Shown: positions 1-7,343 of the stretch, piece after piece | How positions within the stretch are numbered: the stretch's first letter is position 1 | Layout: each line of letters starts with the position of its first letter | DNA from: Candidatus Omnitrophota bacterium | GTDB taxonomy: Bacteria; Omnitrophota; Gorgyraeia; Duberdicusellales; 4484-171 | Direction: 5' to 3' | NCBI GenBank assembly: GCA_021735445.1 | Contig: JAIPHA010000001.1 | Coordinates: 88,396 to 129,989, forward strand | DNA length: 41,594 nucleotides | Position numbers and translations under genes: made by a program | Notes under the pieces: generated by a model | Told to the model about the DNA's origin: nothing | The model's input: the letters and a program-made list of their open reading frames with translations, nothing else | Database searches by the model: none

Positions 1-1
1 A

Positions 2-589
2 ATAGAAACCGAGATATTTATAATTATCGGTTTCCCCGGAGAAGACCAATCAGCGTTTAAGAAAACCTTTGATTTCATAAAGAGAAACAGAGCCTATATA
101 GACACGATAAAATCGATTAACACCCTTCATTTGGTAGCCGGGACCGAAGTTTATGAAAAGAGCCAGGATTTTAAGATGAAACCATTGCCGGATAAACAAT
201 GGCATTTTCTCTGGGAAACTTACGACGGAAACAACTACGGAATTAGAAAACAACGGGCCGAAAGACTTCTTGAATTGGCCGAAACTTTAGGGATAAAGGT
301 GATGGAGGCAAACATTAGGGAAGGAAAAGAAGAAGCGGTCAAAAAGGCTGGCTTAGCTTGTCATGACCGCAGAGGGTTGAGGCAAATTTTTAAAAATGAA
401 ATAAACAGGCTTCAGCCTCTTCCGGAGAAGAGAAAAAAACAAAGGAGAAAAAGAAGTATCTTAAGATGGAGCCTCTTGTTAATATTGTATTTTTATACAT
501 TGGTTTATATAATTTATTTTTGGATTTATATGTGCTTGCATGGTAAGGTGTTGTTGGGAGGAGAAGTAAAAATCAATAGGGTAAAATGA
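2..589 (+). CDS. Radical SAM protein (B12-binding type), 3' part only
   Basis: The frame is open to the window edge, so the N-terminal part with the cobalamin-binding domain and the CxxxCxxC cluster is missing. What remains begins inside the radical SAM barrel: a beta strand followed by GFPGED, which matches the late-barrel 'hGhPGET' strand of B12-binding radical SAM proteins, then an IxSINTLHLVAGTEVY strand typical of the same family. About 110 further residues end in a basic stretch (KKRKKQRRKR) and a hydrophobic tail rich in Tyr and Ile, probably a membrane anchor, near residues 155-180 of the visible part. It lies upstream of the polysaccharide genes with a 94-bp gap. The substrate cannot be told. 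Its last 40 bp have a diverged copy near 12,150. The family call is fairly safe; the specific reaction is unknown. Confidence 0.75.
   Translation: METEIFIIIGFPGEDQSAFKKTFDFIKRNRAYIDTIKSINTLHLVAGTEVYEKSQDFKMKPLPDKQWHFLWETYDGNNYGIRKQRAERLLELAETLGIKVMEANIREGKEEAVKKAGLACHDRRGLRQIFKNEINRLQPLPEKRKKQRRKRSILRWSLLLILYFYTLVYIIYFWIYMCLHGKVLLGGEVKINRVK
511..550 (+). repeat. Diverged direct repeat, copy 1 (radical SAM tail)
   Basis: These 40 bases encode IYFWIYMC-L-H-GKV near the end of the radical SAM gene. They match 12149-12188 at 33 of 40 positions in the same orientation, and the match continues at protein level (IYxWIYxC, then GKVL). Confidence 0.7.
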
Positions 590-683
590 GGGCAGGAGAT
601 AATTGAGATACAAGAAACAATTTAGTGCATAAAAGGTAATTAATAGGGATTTATCTTTTTTTTGGAGGCAAAAGGATAAGAAA

Positions 684-2657
684 ATGTGTGGCATTTTAGG
701 CTTAGTTGTAAAGAAAGGTTCAGGCTATCCTTGTTCTCTTATAAATAAGGCGTTTACTCAGCTTTTATCTCTTTCTGAATCAAGGGGGAAAGAAGCTTCC
801 GGAGTAGCTTTTTATGCCAATAAAGAGTTAATGGTTCATAAAGCAGCACAACCGGCGACTGAGCTGGTGAAGACAAAAAGATATCAAGCTTGGCTGAAAG
901 ACCTAAAGAGGAGAGTCTCGATGACAGGCAGCGGTAAGGCGTCAAAAACAACTGTTCTTATCGGCCATACTCGCTTAGTCACAAATGGCAGCCAAGAAAA
1001 AGAGGAAAATAATCAGCCTGTAATCACAGAAGGCATTGCCGGGGTACATAACGGTATTGTTGTAAACAGCAAGATTCTTTATGAGTCATTTTCTTTGCCG
1101 GGCAATAAAGATTTATCCGACAGCCGTCTCTTATTTTTTCTCCTGGATTTTTTTATTAAAGAGGGATTTTCGGCTAAGGAGTCGGCCCGGAGATTATACC
1201 GGGAAATCGAAGGTTCGGCTTCAATTGCAGCCTTACTTTCTGCAGAAAGTAAACTGCTTTTGGCTACTAATACTGGCTCGCTTTATTTATGCAGTAATAA
1301 GGCTAATAATATTTATATTTTTTCATCGGAAAAACCTTCCCTTAAAAAGGTTATTACGAAATTAAAGTTAGAAAGATTTATGGGAGAATACCGCTTGCGC
1401 CAACTGCCAGCCGGAACCGGCGCGGTTGTTGATATAGGCAGCTTCCAGGAAAGGATCTTTTCTTTAAACTTAAAACTTCCTGATTTAGCTGAGAAAGATT
1501 ATTCTTCCAGAGCTTATTTTAGCCGGTTTTTAGATAAAGCCCCTGCTTTTAAAAAAGACAGAGGGCTTAACTTAACCAGGTGTAGCCGGTGCATTCTTCC
1601 CGAAACTATTCCTTTCATAAAGTTTGACAAAAAAGGAGTGTGCAATTATTGTCTATCCCATAAAAAGATTAGAAATAAAGGAAGAGAGGCATTAGAAGAA
1701 GTTATCTCAAAACAGAGGCGAAAAGACGGCCGCCCCGACTCTATTGTTGCTTTAAGCGGAGGAAGAGATAGTGCGTATGCTCTTCATTATGTAAAAAGGG
1801 TGTTGAAAATGAATCCGATTGCCTTTACTTTTGATTGGGGTATGGTAGCTGATATTGCCCGCAGGAACCAGGCGCGTTTGGTGGGAAAACTAGGTGTAGA
1901 ACACGTTGTGGTATCAGCTAACATACAGAGGCAGAGAAAATTTATTCGTCAAAACATTAAAGCTTGGCTTAAAAAACCGCATTTAGGAATGGTAGTTTTG
2001 TTTATGGCCGGCGATAAGCCGGCTGAATATTATGTTAGCAAAGTTGCCAGAGCGTATAAAATCAATCTTGTTTTTTTAGCCCGAGGCAATCAGTTTGAAA
2101 ACACTGATTTTAAGTGGGGTTTTTTGGGGTTGCCGCGCGGCGAGCCTCGGGGGGTGCTCCATGATTTGTCAATACCAGGGAGAATAAAATTTTCTTTGAA
2201 TTCGGCGCGTCAATTTATTTTAAATCCATACTACCTAAACAGTGCTTTGGGAGAAACACTTTTTGATTACTGGACTACTTATTTGGTTAGGTATAACTTT
2301 CTTTATCTCTGGCACTATCTTAGCTGGGATGAGGCTAAGATAGTTTCAACTTTAAAAAATGAGTATAATTGGGAAGTCGCCAAAGACACAATCCAGACCT
2401 GGCGCATAGATGATGGAACTTCGCCTTTTTATAACTTTATCTATTATACCTTAGCCGGTTTTACTGAAAATGATGCTTTCAGAAGCAACCAGGTTAGAGA
2501 GGGAGTGCTTACCAGGGAGCAAGCGTTAAAGCTGGTTAATGCTGAAAATGAACCGCGTTACGGGGCAATTAAAGATTATTTGAAAAAGGTAGGCCTCGAC
2601 TATAAGGAGGTAATTAGTAAAATCCGGGCTGCTCCCAAGCTTTACAATTCTGTCTAA
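684..2657 (+). CDS. Glutamine amidotransferase class II fused to N-acetyl sugar amidotransferase (WbpG-like)
   Basis: The start is fixed by MCGILG: Cys2 must become the N-terminal nucleophile of a class II (Ntn) glutaminase, and the domain continues with GHTRLVTNG, NNQPV and VHNG to about residue 270. The second half begins with a two-pair zinc-knuckle pattern (Cys300, Cys303, Cys320, Cys323). It is followed by a PP-loop ATP-binding motif SGGRDS at residues 358-363, as in the WbpG/PseA-type N-acetyl sugar amidotransferases and other asparagine-synthase-like ligases. The expected reaction is glutamine-driven amidation of a nucleotide-linked sugar to an acetamidino form in the cytoplasm. WbpG proteins normally take ammonia from a separate HisH-type partner; here the glutaminase is fused, and no HisH/HisF homologue is in the window. 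A GGAGG box lies 15 bases before the ATG, which is long spacing. It starts the polysaccharide series. An asparagine-synthetase-like role on another substrate is possible. Confidence 0.8.
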   Translation: MCGILGLVVKKGSGYPCSLINKAFTQLLSLSESRGKEASGVAFYANKELMVHKAAQPATELVKTKRYQAWLKDLKRRVSMTGSGKASKTTVLIGHTRLVTNGSQEKEENNQPVITEGIAGVHNGIVVNSKILYESFSLPGNKDLSDSRLLFFLLDFFIKEGFSAKESARRLYREIEGSASIAALLSAESKLLLATNTGSLYLCSNKANNIYIFSSEKPSLKKVITKLKLERFMGEYRLRQLPAGTGAVVDIGSFQERIFSLNLKLPDLAEKDYSSRAYFSRFLDKAPAFKKDRGLNLTRCSRCILPETIPFIKFDKKGVCNYCLSHKKIRNKGREALEEVISKQRRKDGRPDSIVALSGGRDSAYALHYVKRVLKMNPIAFTFDWGMVADIARRNQARLVGKLGVEHVVVSANIQRQRKFIRQNIKAWLKKPHLGMVVLFMAGDKPAEYYVSKVARAYKINLVFLARGNQFENTDFKWGFLGLPRGEPRGVLHDLSIPGRIKFSLNSARQFILNPYYLNSALGETLFDYWTTYLVRYNFLYLWHYLSWDEAKIVSTLKNEYNWEVAKDTIQTWRIDDGTSPFYNFIYYTLAGFTENDAFRSNQVREGVLTREQALKLVNAENEPRYGAIKDYLKKVGLDYKEVISKIRAAPKLYNSV

Positions 2658-2664
2658 TTTGAAT

Positions 2665-3522
2665 ATGATTAATTCGATTATATCTGTTGACCTTGAGGAT
2701 TGGGATACTTCGGCCTATTTACGGAATTATCTATCTAAAAATAATAATTGCCCTAAAATAGTTGATTCTACTTATCCGATATTAGATTTATTTGCAAGAA
2801 AAAAGGTTAAAGCTACTTTTTTTGTGTTAGGAATAATAGCGGAAAAGTATCCTGATTTAATAAAAGAAATATTTAATCATGGCCATGAAATAGCTTCGCA
2901 CGGGTATAGTCACAATCCTTTATGGGGGCTTAACAAAGAAAAGTTCAGAAAAGAGATAAAAAAAACCAACGCGATTATCGAAAATATAATTAAAAATAAA
3001 CCCCGAGGCTTTAGGGCGCCTTATGCTTCTTTAGATAAAAAAACATTTTGGGCGATCGATGTTTTAAAAGAAGAAGGTTTTAGATATGATTCAAGTATTT
3101 TTCCGATGTTAACCCCTCTTTACGGAGCGCCGGCTGCCCCTGTTGCTCCTTATAAAATATCATCTGAAAACATATATACCAATGACCCTGAGAGCGGGTT
3201 GTTAGAGGTACCGTTTACGGTTTTTAATTTTGGACTGTTTAAGATACCTTGCACGGGCGGATTTTACGGAAGGGTTATCCCTCTTTTTTTATTGAAATAC
3301 CTTTTCAAAAGAGTTAGCAGGGATAGATATGTCAATTTTTATTTTCATCCCTGGGAGACCTTACCTTCAATTCCCCGGGTAAAAGCGCCTCTTTTTAATA
3401 AATTCGTCAGTTATTTTAATGTGGATAATTACCTTGATAAAATCGAACAACTCCTTGATTGCTTAAAAGGGGTTTCTTTTAAAGATTATTCGGAGCTGGA
3501 AGCCGGTAAAGTTTTTGGTTAA
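2665..3522 (+). CDS. Polysaccharide deacetylase, NodB-like (XrtA-system/DUF3473 type)
   Basis: This is a metal-dependent carbohydrate esterase of family 4 that removes acetyl groups from amino sugars. SVDLEDW near the N-terminus supplies the catalytic and metal Asp pair. ATFFVLG, then HEIASHGYSH (metal His pair) and GFRAPYAS (motif 3) follow in the usual order. The C-terminal part carries FYFHPWE, the signature seen in deacetylases of the XrtA/PEP-CTERM exopolysaccharide type, and no exosortase is present here. The length (285 residues) is normal. A TTG six bases upstream is in frame, but the ATG gives the expected short N-terminus. Its start is only 7 bases after the previous stop, so it is probably translated with the amidotransferase gene. 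Confidence 0.88.
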   Translation: MINSIISVDLEDWDTSAYLRNYLSKNNNCPKIVDSTYPILDLFARKKVKATFFVLGIIAEKYPDLIKEIFNHGHEIASHGYSHNPLWGLNKEKFRKEIKKTNAIIENIIKNKPRGFRAPYASLDKKTFWAIDVLKEEGFRYDSSIFPMLTPLYGAPAAPVAPYKISSENIYTNDPESGLLEVPFTVFNFGLFKIPCTGGFYGRVIPLFLLKYLFKRVSRDRYVNFYFHPWETLPSIPRVKAPLFNKFVSYFNVDNYLDKIEQLLDCLKGVSFKDYSELEAGKVFG

Positions 3523-3537
3523 TCTGGAAATAAAAAA

Positions 3538-4203
3538 ATGGGAAAAATTATAGCAGTTATTCCGGCCTACAACGAAGAAGCAAGAGTTAGCCAAGTTATC
3601 AACAAAGCCGGGCGTTTCGTTGATGAAATTATAGTGGTTGATGATTGTTCGACCGATAATACAGCTGCAGTTTCTCAGGATAAAGGCGCCACTCTGATCA
3701 GCTTAAATCATAACCGGGGCGTGGGTTTTGCTACCCGCACCGGATGCAATTGCGCAGTTGATAAAGGAGCAGAGATAATAGTGACTCTTGATGCTGACGG
3801 TCAGCACAACAGCGCTGACATCCCGAAACTGTTAAGGCCTTTATTAGCCCAGGAAGCGGATATAACCTTTGGCATCCGTTCTCGGGATAAGAGAATGCCT
3901 TTTGATAAGAGGGTGGGTAATGTTTTGTTTTCCTGGTTGGCAAAGGTTCTTTTTAGGTCTGACCTCAAAGATGTTCTTACAGGTTTCCATGCTTTTAAGA
4001 GTAGTTGCTACCATGCTTTAAGGTGGAATTCAGCCGGCTACGGTGTAGTCTCTGAGATTGCTTATCGGACTATAAAAAATAATTTAAGGTATAAGCAGGT
4101 TGGGGTTGAGACCATTTATAACGGCAAAAAAAGAGGGATGAGCAAGAAAGACGGCATAAAATCAATCTTGCTTATGTTTAAGTGGAAAATAAAAAGAAGT
4201 TGA
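3538..4203 (+). CDS. Glycosyltransferase family 2, dolichol-phosphate mannose synthase-like
   Basis: This is a GT-A fold enzyme of the DPM/DPG-synthase type. It has VIPAYNEE at the start, IIVVDDCSTDNT as the nucleotide-binding loop, NRGVGFATRTG, and TLDADGQH as the DxD-type metal motif. It ends near residue 220 without membrane helices, so it resembles the single-domain DPM1 form. The expected reaction is transfer of a hexose from a nucleotide sugar to a polyprenyl phosphate at the cytoplasmic membrane, making a lipid-linked donor. The GT39 protein encoded further along uses that class of donor, which makes the two a plausible pair. There is no clear Shine-Dalgarno sequence; the start lies 15 bases after the previous stop. 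The sugar specificity cannot be read from the sequence. Confidence 0.85.
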   Translation: MGKIIAVIPAYNEEARVSQVINKAGRFVDEIIVVDDCSTDNTAAVSQDKGATLISLNHNRGVGFATRTGCNCAVDKGAEIIVTLDADGQHNSADIPKLLRPLLAQEADITFGIRSRDKRMPFDKRVGNVLFSWLAKVLFRSDLKDVLTGFHAFKSSCYHALRWNSAGYGVVSEIAYRTIKNNLRYKQVGVETIYNGKKRGMSKKDGIKSILLMFKWKIKRS

Positions 4204-4240
4204 GGCTGGGTGAAGATACAGCCAAAAGGGAAGGTTTTTT

Positions 4241-5173
4241 ATGAAAGTATTGGTAACCGGGGGAGCCGGTTTTATCGGTTCCCACCTTTGTGACCGCCTG
4301 CTGGAGCTAGGCCACAGTGTATTGTGTGTGGATAATTTATCCACAGGGAAAAAGAGTAATTTAGATAAAGCTTTTAGTTATGGCAGGCTGATGGAGTTTA
4401 AGGAAGTAGATGTTAACTGCTTTGAAAGCCTGGAGGATATTTTTGGAAGTTACAGTCCGGAGGTTATCTATCATTACGCTGCGGTAGTGGGGGTAAAAAG
4501 GACGATAGAACGCTCTTTTGCTGTCTTGGAAGATATTGAAGGTATTAAAAATATACTCAATCTTTCTCTTAAATATAAAGTTAAAAAAGTAATTTATTCA
4601 TCATCATCTGAAGTTTATGGGGAAGCTTTAGATATTCCCACTCACGAAGAAAGCAACGTTAACCCCGGTTTAACCTATGCGGCTGTTAAGCTTATCGGTG
4701 AAAGGTACTGCCGTTCTTATTTTGATAGCCACAACTTAGATGTTTGTTGTTTGAGGCTTTTTAATGTATATGGGCCGCGTCAGGATTCATCAGAGTACGG
4801 GTTTGTGGTGGCAATCATGATTAAACGAGCTCTTGAAAACCAAGACATTATAATTTATGGGGATGGTAGCCAGACAAGGGATTTTACCTATATTTCGGAT
4901 GTTGTAAATAGCTCAATAAAGGTATTAAACAAAAAGGATACCAGGGGCGAGCTAATAAATATAGGTACGGCCGAAAAAACCTCAATTCAATCTTTAGCTC
5001 AGCTGGTAACAAGCATTACCAAGAGCAATTCAAAGATAAAGTACCTTCCCGAACGCACAAATGATATATTAAATAGGTGTGCTAAGATTGATAAGCTGCA
5101 AAGCATATTAGGGTATAGGCCAAAGTATGGGCTTAAAGAAGGGCTGGAAGAGATTCTAAGGGCCAAGTCTTAA
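4241..5173 (+). CDS. NAD-dependent sugar epimerase/dehydratase (UDP-glucose 4-epimerase-like)
   Basis: An extended short-chain dehydrogenase. GGAGFIGSH at residues 7-15 is the Rossmann NAD-binding loop, VDNLSTG is the adenosine-ribose strand, SSSSEVYG holds the catalytic Ser, and TYAAVK is the YxxxK pair. RLFNVYGPRQ and GDGSQTRDFTYISDV are typical of GalE and UDP-glucuronate-modifying enzymes. The likely role is making an epimerised nucleotide sugar for the polysaccharide. The length of 310 residues is standard. A run AAAAGGGAAGG just upstream can serve as ribosome-binding site. Members of this family differ in reaction, so epimerase, 4,6-dehydratase and decarboxylase cannot be separated here, though GalE-like is favoured. 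Confidence 0.85.
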   Translation: MKVLVTGGAGFIGSHLCDRLLELGHSVLCVDNLSTGKKSNLDKAFSYGRLMEFKEVDVNCFESLEDIFGSYSPEVIYHYAAVVGVKRTIERSFAVLEDIEGIKNILNLSLKYKVKKVIYSSSSEVYGEALDIPTHEESNVNPGLTYAAVKLIGERYCRSYFDSHNLDVCCLRLFNVYGPRQDSSEYGFVVAIMIKRALENQDIIIYGDGSQTRDFTYISDVVNSSIKVLNKKDTRGELINIGTAEKTSIQSLAQLVTSITKSNSKIKYLPERTNDILNRCAKIDKLQSILGYRPKYGLKEGLEEILRAKS

Positions 5174-5192
5174 TTTTAAAGGAGAAAAAAGT

Positions 5193-5342
5193 ATGGGGTT
5201 TGTAAAAGATTTTTTTCAATTTGCCTGGAAAGAAAAAAAATATTGGCTGATTCCGATAATCTTGATGTTGGTGGTGCTCAGTCTATTTGTATTATTTTTT
5301 CAAAGTGCGGCTGTTGTCCCCTTTATCTATGCTCTATTTTAA
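5193..5342 (+). CDS. DUF5989-like small membrane protein
   Basis: A 49-residue protein starting MGFVKDFFQFAW, then a basic patch (KEKKYW) and one hydrophobic helix (about residues 19-37), and ending PFIYALF. This matches the DUF5989 family, short single-helix proteins usually encoded directly beside NodU-type carbamoyltransferases. AAGGAG lies 8 bases before the ATG, strongly supporting translation despite the size. It is followed after 4 bases by the next small membrane gene and then the carbamoyltransferase. The function is unknown; the constant neighbourhood suggests help in positioning the carbamoyltransferase or its lipid-linked substrate at the membrane (inference). Confidence 0.8.
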   Translation: MGFVKDFFQFAWKEKKYWLIPIILMLVVLSLFVLFFQSAAVVPFIYALF

Positions 5343-5346
5343 AGAT

Positions 5347-5553
5347 ATGTTTAAAAAAATATATCAAAAATGGGTTAGGGTGGGTAAAAAAATAGCTACT
5401 TTTCAGGTAAGGGCGATTTTTACGCTAGTTTATTTTTTGGTAGCTATCCCGTATGGACTTTTCTTTAGATTGTTTGCCCGCCCTTTTAAAAGCGGCTGGA
5501 TAGATGCAAAAGTCTATAGTAGTAATTTAGAAGATTCAAGGAAGCAATTTTGA
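5347..5553 (+). CDS. Small membrane protein of carbamoyltransferase loci (SxtJ-like neighbour)
   Basis: A 68-residue protein with a basic N-terminus (MFKKIYQKWVRVGKKI), a phrase FQVRAIFTLVYFLV running into a single hydrophobic helix, and a short soluble tail. Proteins of this form (KxIxxFQxRxxLTLFYF) commonly sit between DUF5989/SxtJ genes and carbamoyltransferase genes. A longer in-frame version could begin upstream inside the preceding gene, but the ATG 4 bases after that gene's stop is the natural start. Its stop overlaps the carbamoyltransferase ATG in a TGATG junction, so translation is coupled. No enzymatic motif is visible. Its function is unknown. Confidence 0.75.
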   Translation: MFKKIYQKWVRVGKKIATFQVRAIFTLVYFLVAIPYGLFFRLFARPFKSGWIDAKVYSSNLEDSRKQF

Positions 5554-7343
5554 TGAATATACTGGGAGTCTCTTGTTGGTATCACGATGCAGCCGCAGCC
5601 TTAATCAAGAATGGTGAAATTGTTGCCCTCAACCAGGAGGAAAGGTTTAGCAGAATAAAACATGATTTTAGTTTTCCTTCTAAGGCAATAGATTCCTGCT
5701 TAGAGCAGGGCCGTTTATCAAAGAGCGATATAGATTTTGTGGTTTTTTACGATAAACCTATACTAAAATTTGAAAGAATTATTTCTTCAATATTATCTAC
5801 GGTGCCGGGTTCACTTGCGGTTTTTCGGGAAGCAGTACCTCTGTGGTTAAGCCAAAAATTTAAATTTCACAAGACTGTAAAGAAAGCTCTTGGGGTAAGG
5901 CCGGATAAAGTATGTTTTTGTTATCATCATTTGGCTCATGCAGCCAGCGGTTTTTTTGCTTCTGCTTTTGACCAATCGGCAATATTGACGGTAGATGGGG
6001 CAGGAGAGTGGGCCACTGCTACTTTGGGGGTGGGAAAGGGTAACGCTATAAAAATTTTAAAAGAGATGCGTTTCCCTCATTCTTTGGGGTTGCTTTATTC
6101 GGTTTTTACTGCTTTTTTAGGTTTTAAGGTCAATAACGGTGAGTATAAAGTAATGGGCATGGCTTCTTATGGAGAGCCAAAGTATGTTGATAAAATTTAT
6201 AAATTAGTTGAGGTTGGCGATCAGGGGAGCATCAAGTTGAATATGGATTATTTTTCTTTTCACCGTTCTACTTCAAAGGCATATACTAGAGAATTTGTTA
6301 AACTTTTTGGCGAACCCAGAAAACCGGGAAGCCTTTTCTATACTGAAAATACCGAGTTTCCTGTTTACTTTGGGCAAAATCAGCCTGACCATCAAGAGCA
6401 AGCAGTTAAAAATCAGTATTACGCCGACATTGCCGCCTCAATACAAAAAGTATTAGAAGATACTTTAATTAAAATTGCATCTTATCTGAAAAAGGAAACA
6501 GGAATGAAAAACCTTTGTTATGCCGGTGGTGTAGCTTTAAACAGTAAGGCGAATTACGAACTCTTAGAAAGGAAAATATTTGAGGATATTTTTATACAAC
6601 CGGCTGCAACCGATGCCGGCGGGGCATTGGGGGCGGCTCTCTGGCTTTGGTGCCAAGTTTTGGGCAGGGAAAAGCCAAAGTCGCTGAAGAATATTTATTT
6701 AGGTAAAAGTTTTCCTGAATCGGAAATTATAAAAGGCATTAAAAATAATAATCTGCAATACAAAAAAATTGATGATTCAGAATTGTTTGAAATTATCGCA
6801 GGTAGGCTATCAGAAGGCAAAGTAATTGGCTGGTTCCAGGCAGGAGCTGAATGGGGGGCTAGGGCACTGGGTAACCGGTCGATTCTAGCTGACCCAAGGA
6901 ATCCCCAAATGAAAAATAGAGTAAACATGAAAATTAAATTCCGGGAACCGTACCGGCCCTTTGCCCCGTCTATTTTAGATGAAGATATAGATAAATATAT
7001 TCAACGTGAAAAAGAGATTCAGCCGGACGATTATATGCTAATAACCTATCCGGTCAAAAAAGAAAAAATGAGAGTTATTCCAGCAGCAATCCATGTAAAT
7101 GGTACGGCAAGAGTGCAGGTTGTTAGGAAAGAGATGAATTTGAGGTTTTGGAAGCTGATAAAAGCATTTAAGGAATTAACGGGAGTAGGAGCTATTCTAA
7201 ATACTTCTTTTAACTTAAAAGGCCAACCTATTGTCAATTCTCCGGAGGATGCGATAAAAACATTTTTGAGTTCAGGCATCGATATGCTGGTAATGGGTAA
7301 TTGGGTTATCGAAAAAAAAATACCTAATCAAATTCGGGAATAA
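5553..7343 (+). CDS. O-carbamoyltransferase, NodU/CmcH/TobZ family (copy 1)
   Basis: A two-domain enzyme that makes carbamoyl-adenylate from carbamoyl phosphate and ATP in its C-terminal YrdC-like half and transfers the carbamoyl group to a sugar hydroxyl in its N-terminal Kae1-like half. It has SCWYHDAAAAL at residues 7-17, NQEERFSRIKHD, the iron/metal motif HHLAHAA at 125-131 and VDGAGE. In the C-terminal half, GARALGNRSILADPR and FREPYRPFAPS are highly typical. The length (596 residues) is normal. The ATG within TGATG was chosen over a TTG one codon earlier. It is coupled to two small membrane proteins and converges on the SGNH gene with a 20-bp overlap of the 3' ends. It probably decorates the polysaccharide made by this locus. 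Confidence 0.92.
   Translation: MNILGVSCWYHDAAAALIKNGEIVALNQEERFSRIKHDFSFPSKAIDSCLEQGRLSKSDIDFVVFYDKPILKFERIISSILSTVPGSLAVFREAVPLWLSQKFKFHKTVKKALGVRPDKVCFCYHHLAHAASGFFASAFDQSAILTVDGAGEWATATLGVGKGNAIKILKEMRFPHSLGLLYSVFTAFLGFKVNNGEYKVMGMASYGEPKYVDKIYKLVEVGDQGSIKLNMDYFSFHRSTSKAYTREFVKLFGEPRKPGSLFYTENTEFPVYFGQNQPDHQEQAVKNQYYADIAASIQKVLEDTLIKIASYLKKETGMKNLCYAGGVALNSKANYELLERKIFEDIFIQPAATDAGGALGAALWLWCQVLGREKPKSLKNIYLGKSFPESEIIKGIKNNNLQYKKIDDSELFEIIAGRLSEGKVIGWFQAGAEWGARALGNRSILADPRNPQMKNRVNMKIKFREPYRPFAPSILDEDIDKYIQREKEIQPDDYMLITYPVKKEKMRVIPAAIHVNGTARVQVVRKEMNLRFWKLIKAFKELTGVGAILNTSFNLKGQPIVNSPEDAIKTFLSSGIDMLVMGNWVIEKKIPNQIRE

Noticed and set aside
603-630. Possible TTGAGA promoter before the amidotransferase fusion gene
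   Set aside because: The box at the right distance reads TGCATA, which is too weak to claim.
2665-3522. A PEP-CTERM/exosortase system suggested by the deacetylase subtype
   Set aside because: No exosortase, PEP-CTERM tail protein or XrtA-type partner gene is present in the window.
4204-4224. GGCTG/CAGCC hairpin after the DPM-like gene
   Set aside because: A five-pair stem with a 10-base loop and no T run, inside an operon; not a convincing terminator or operator.
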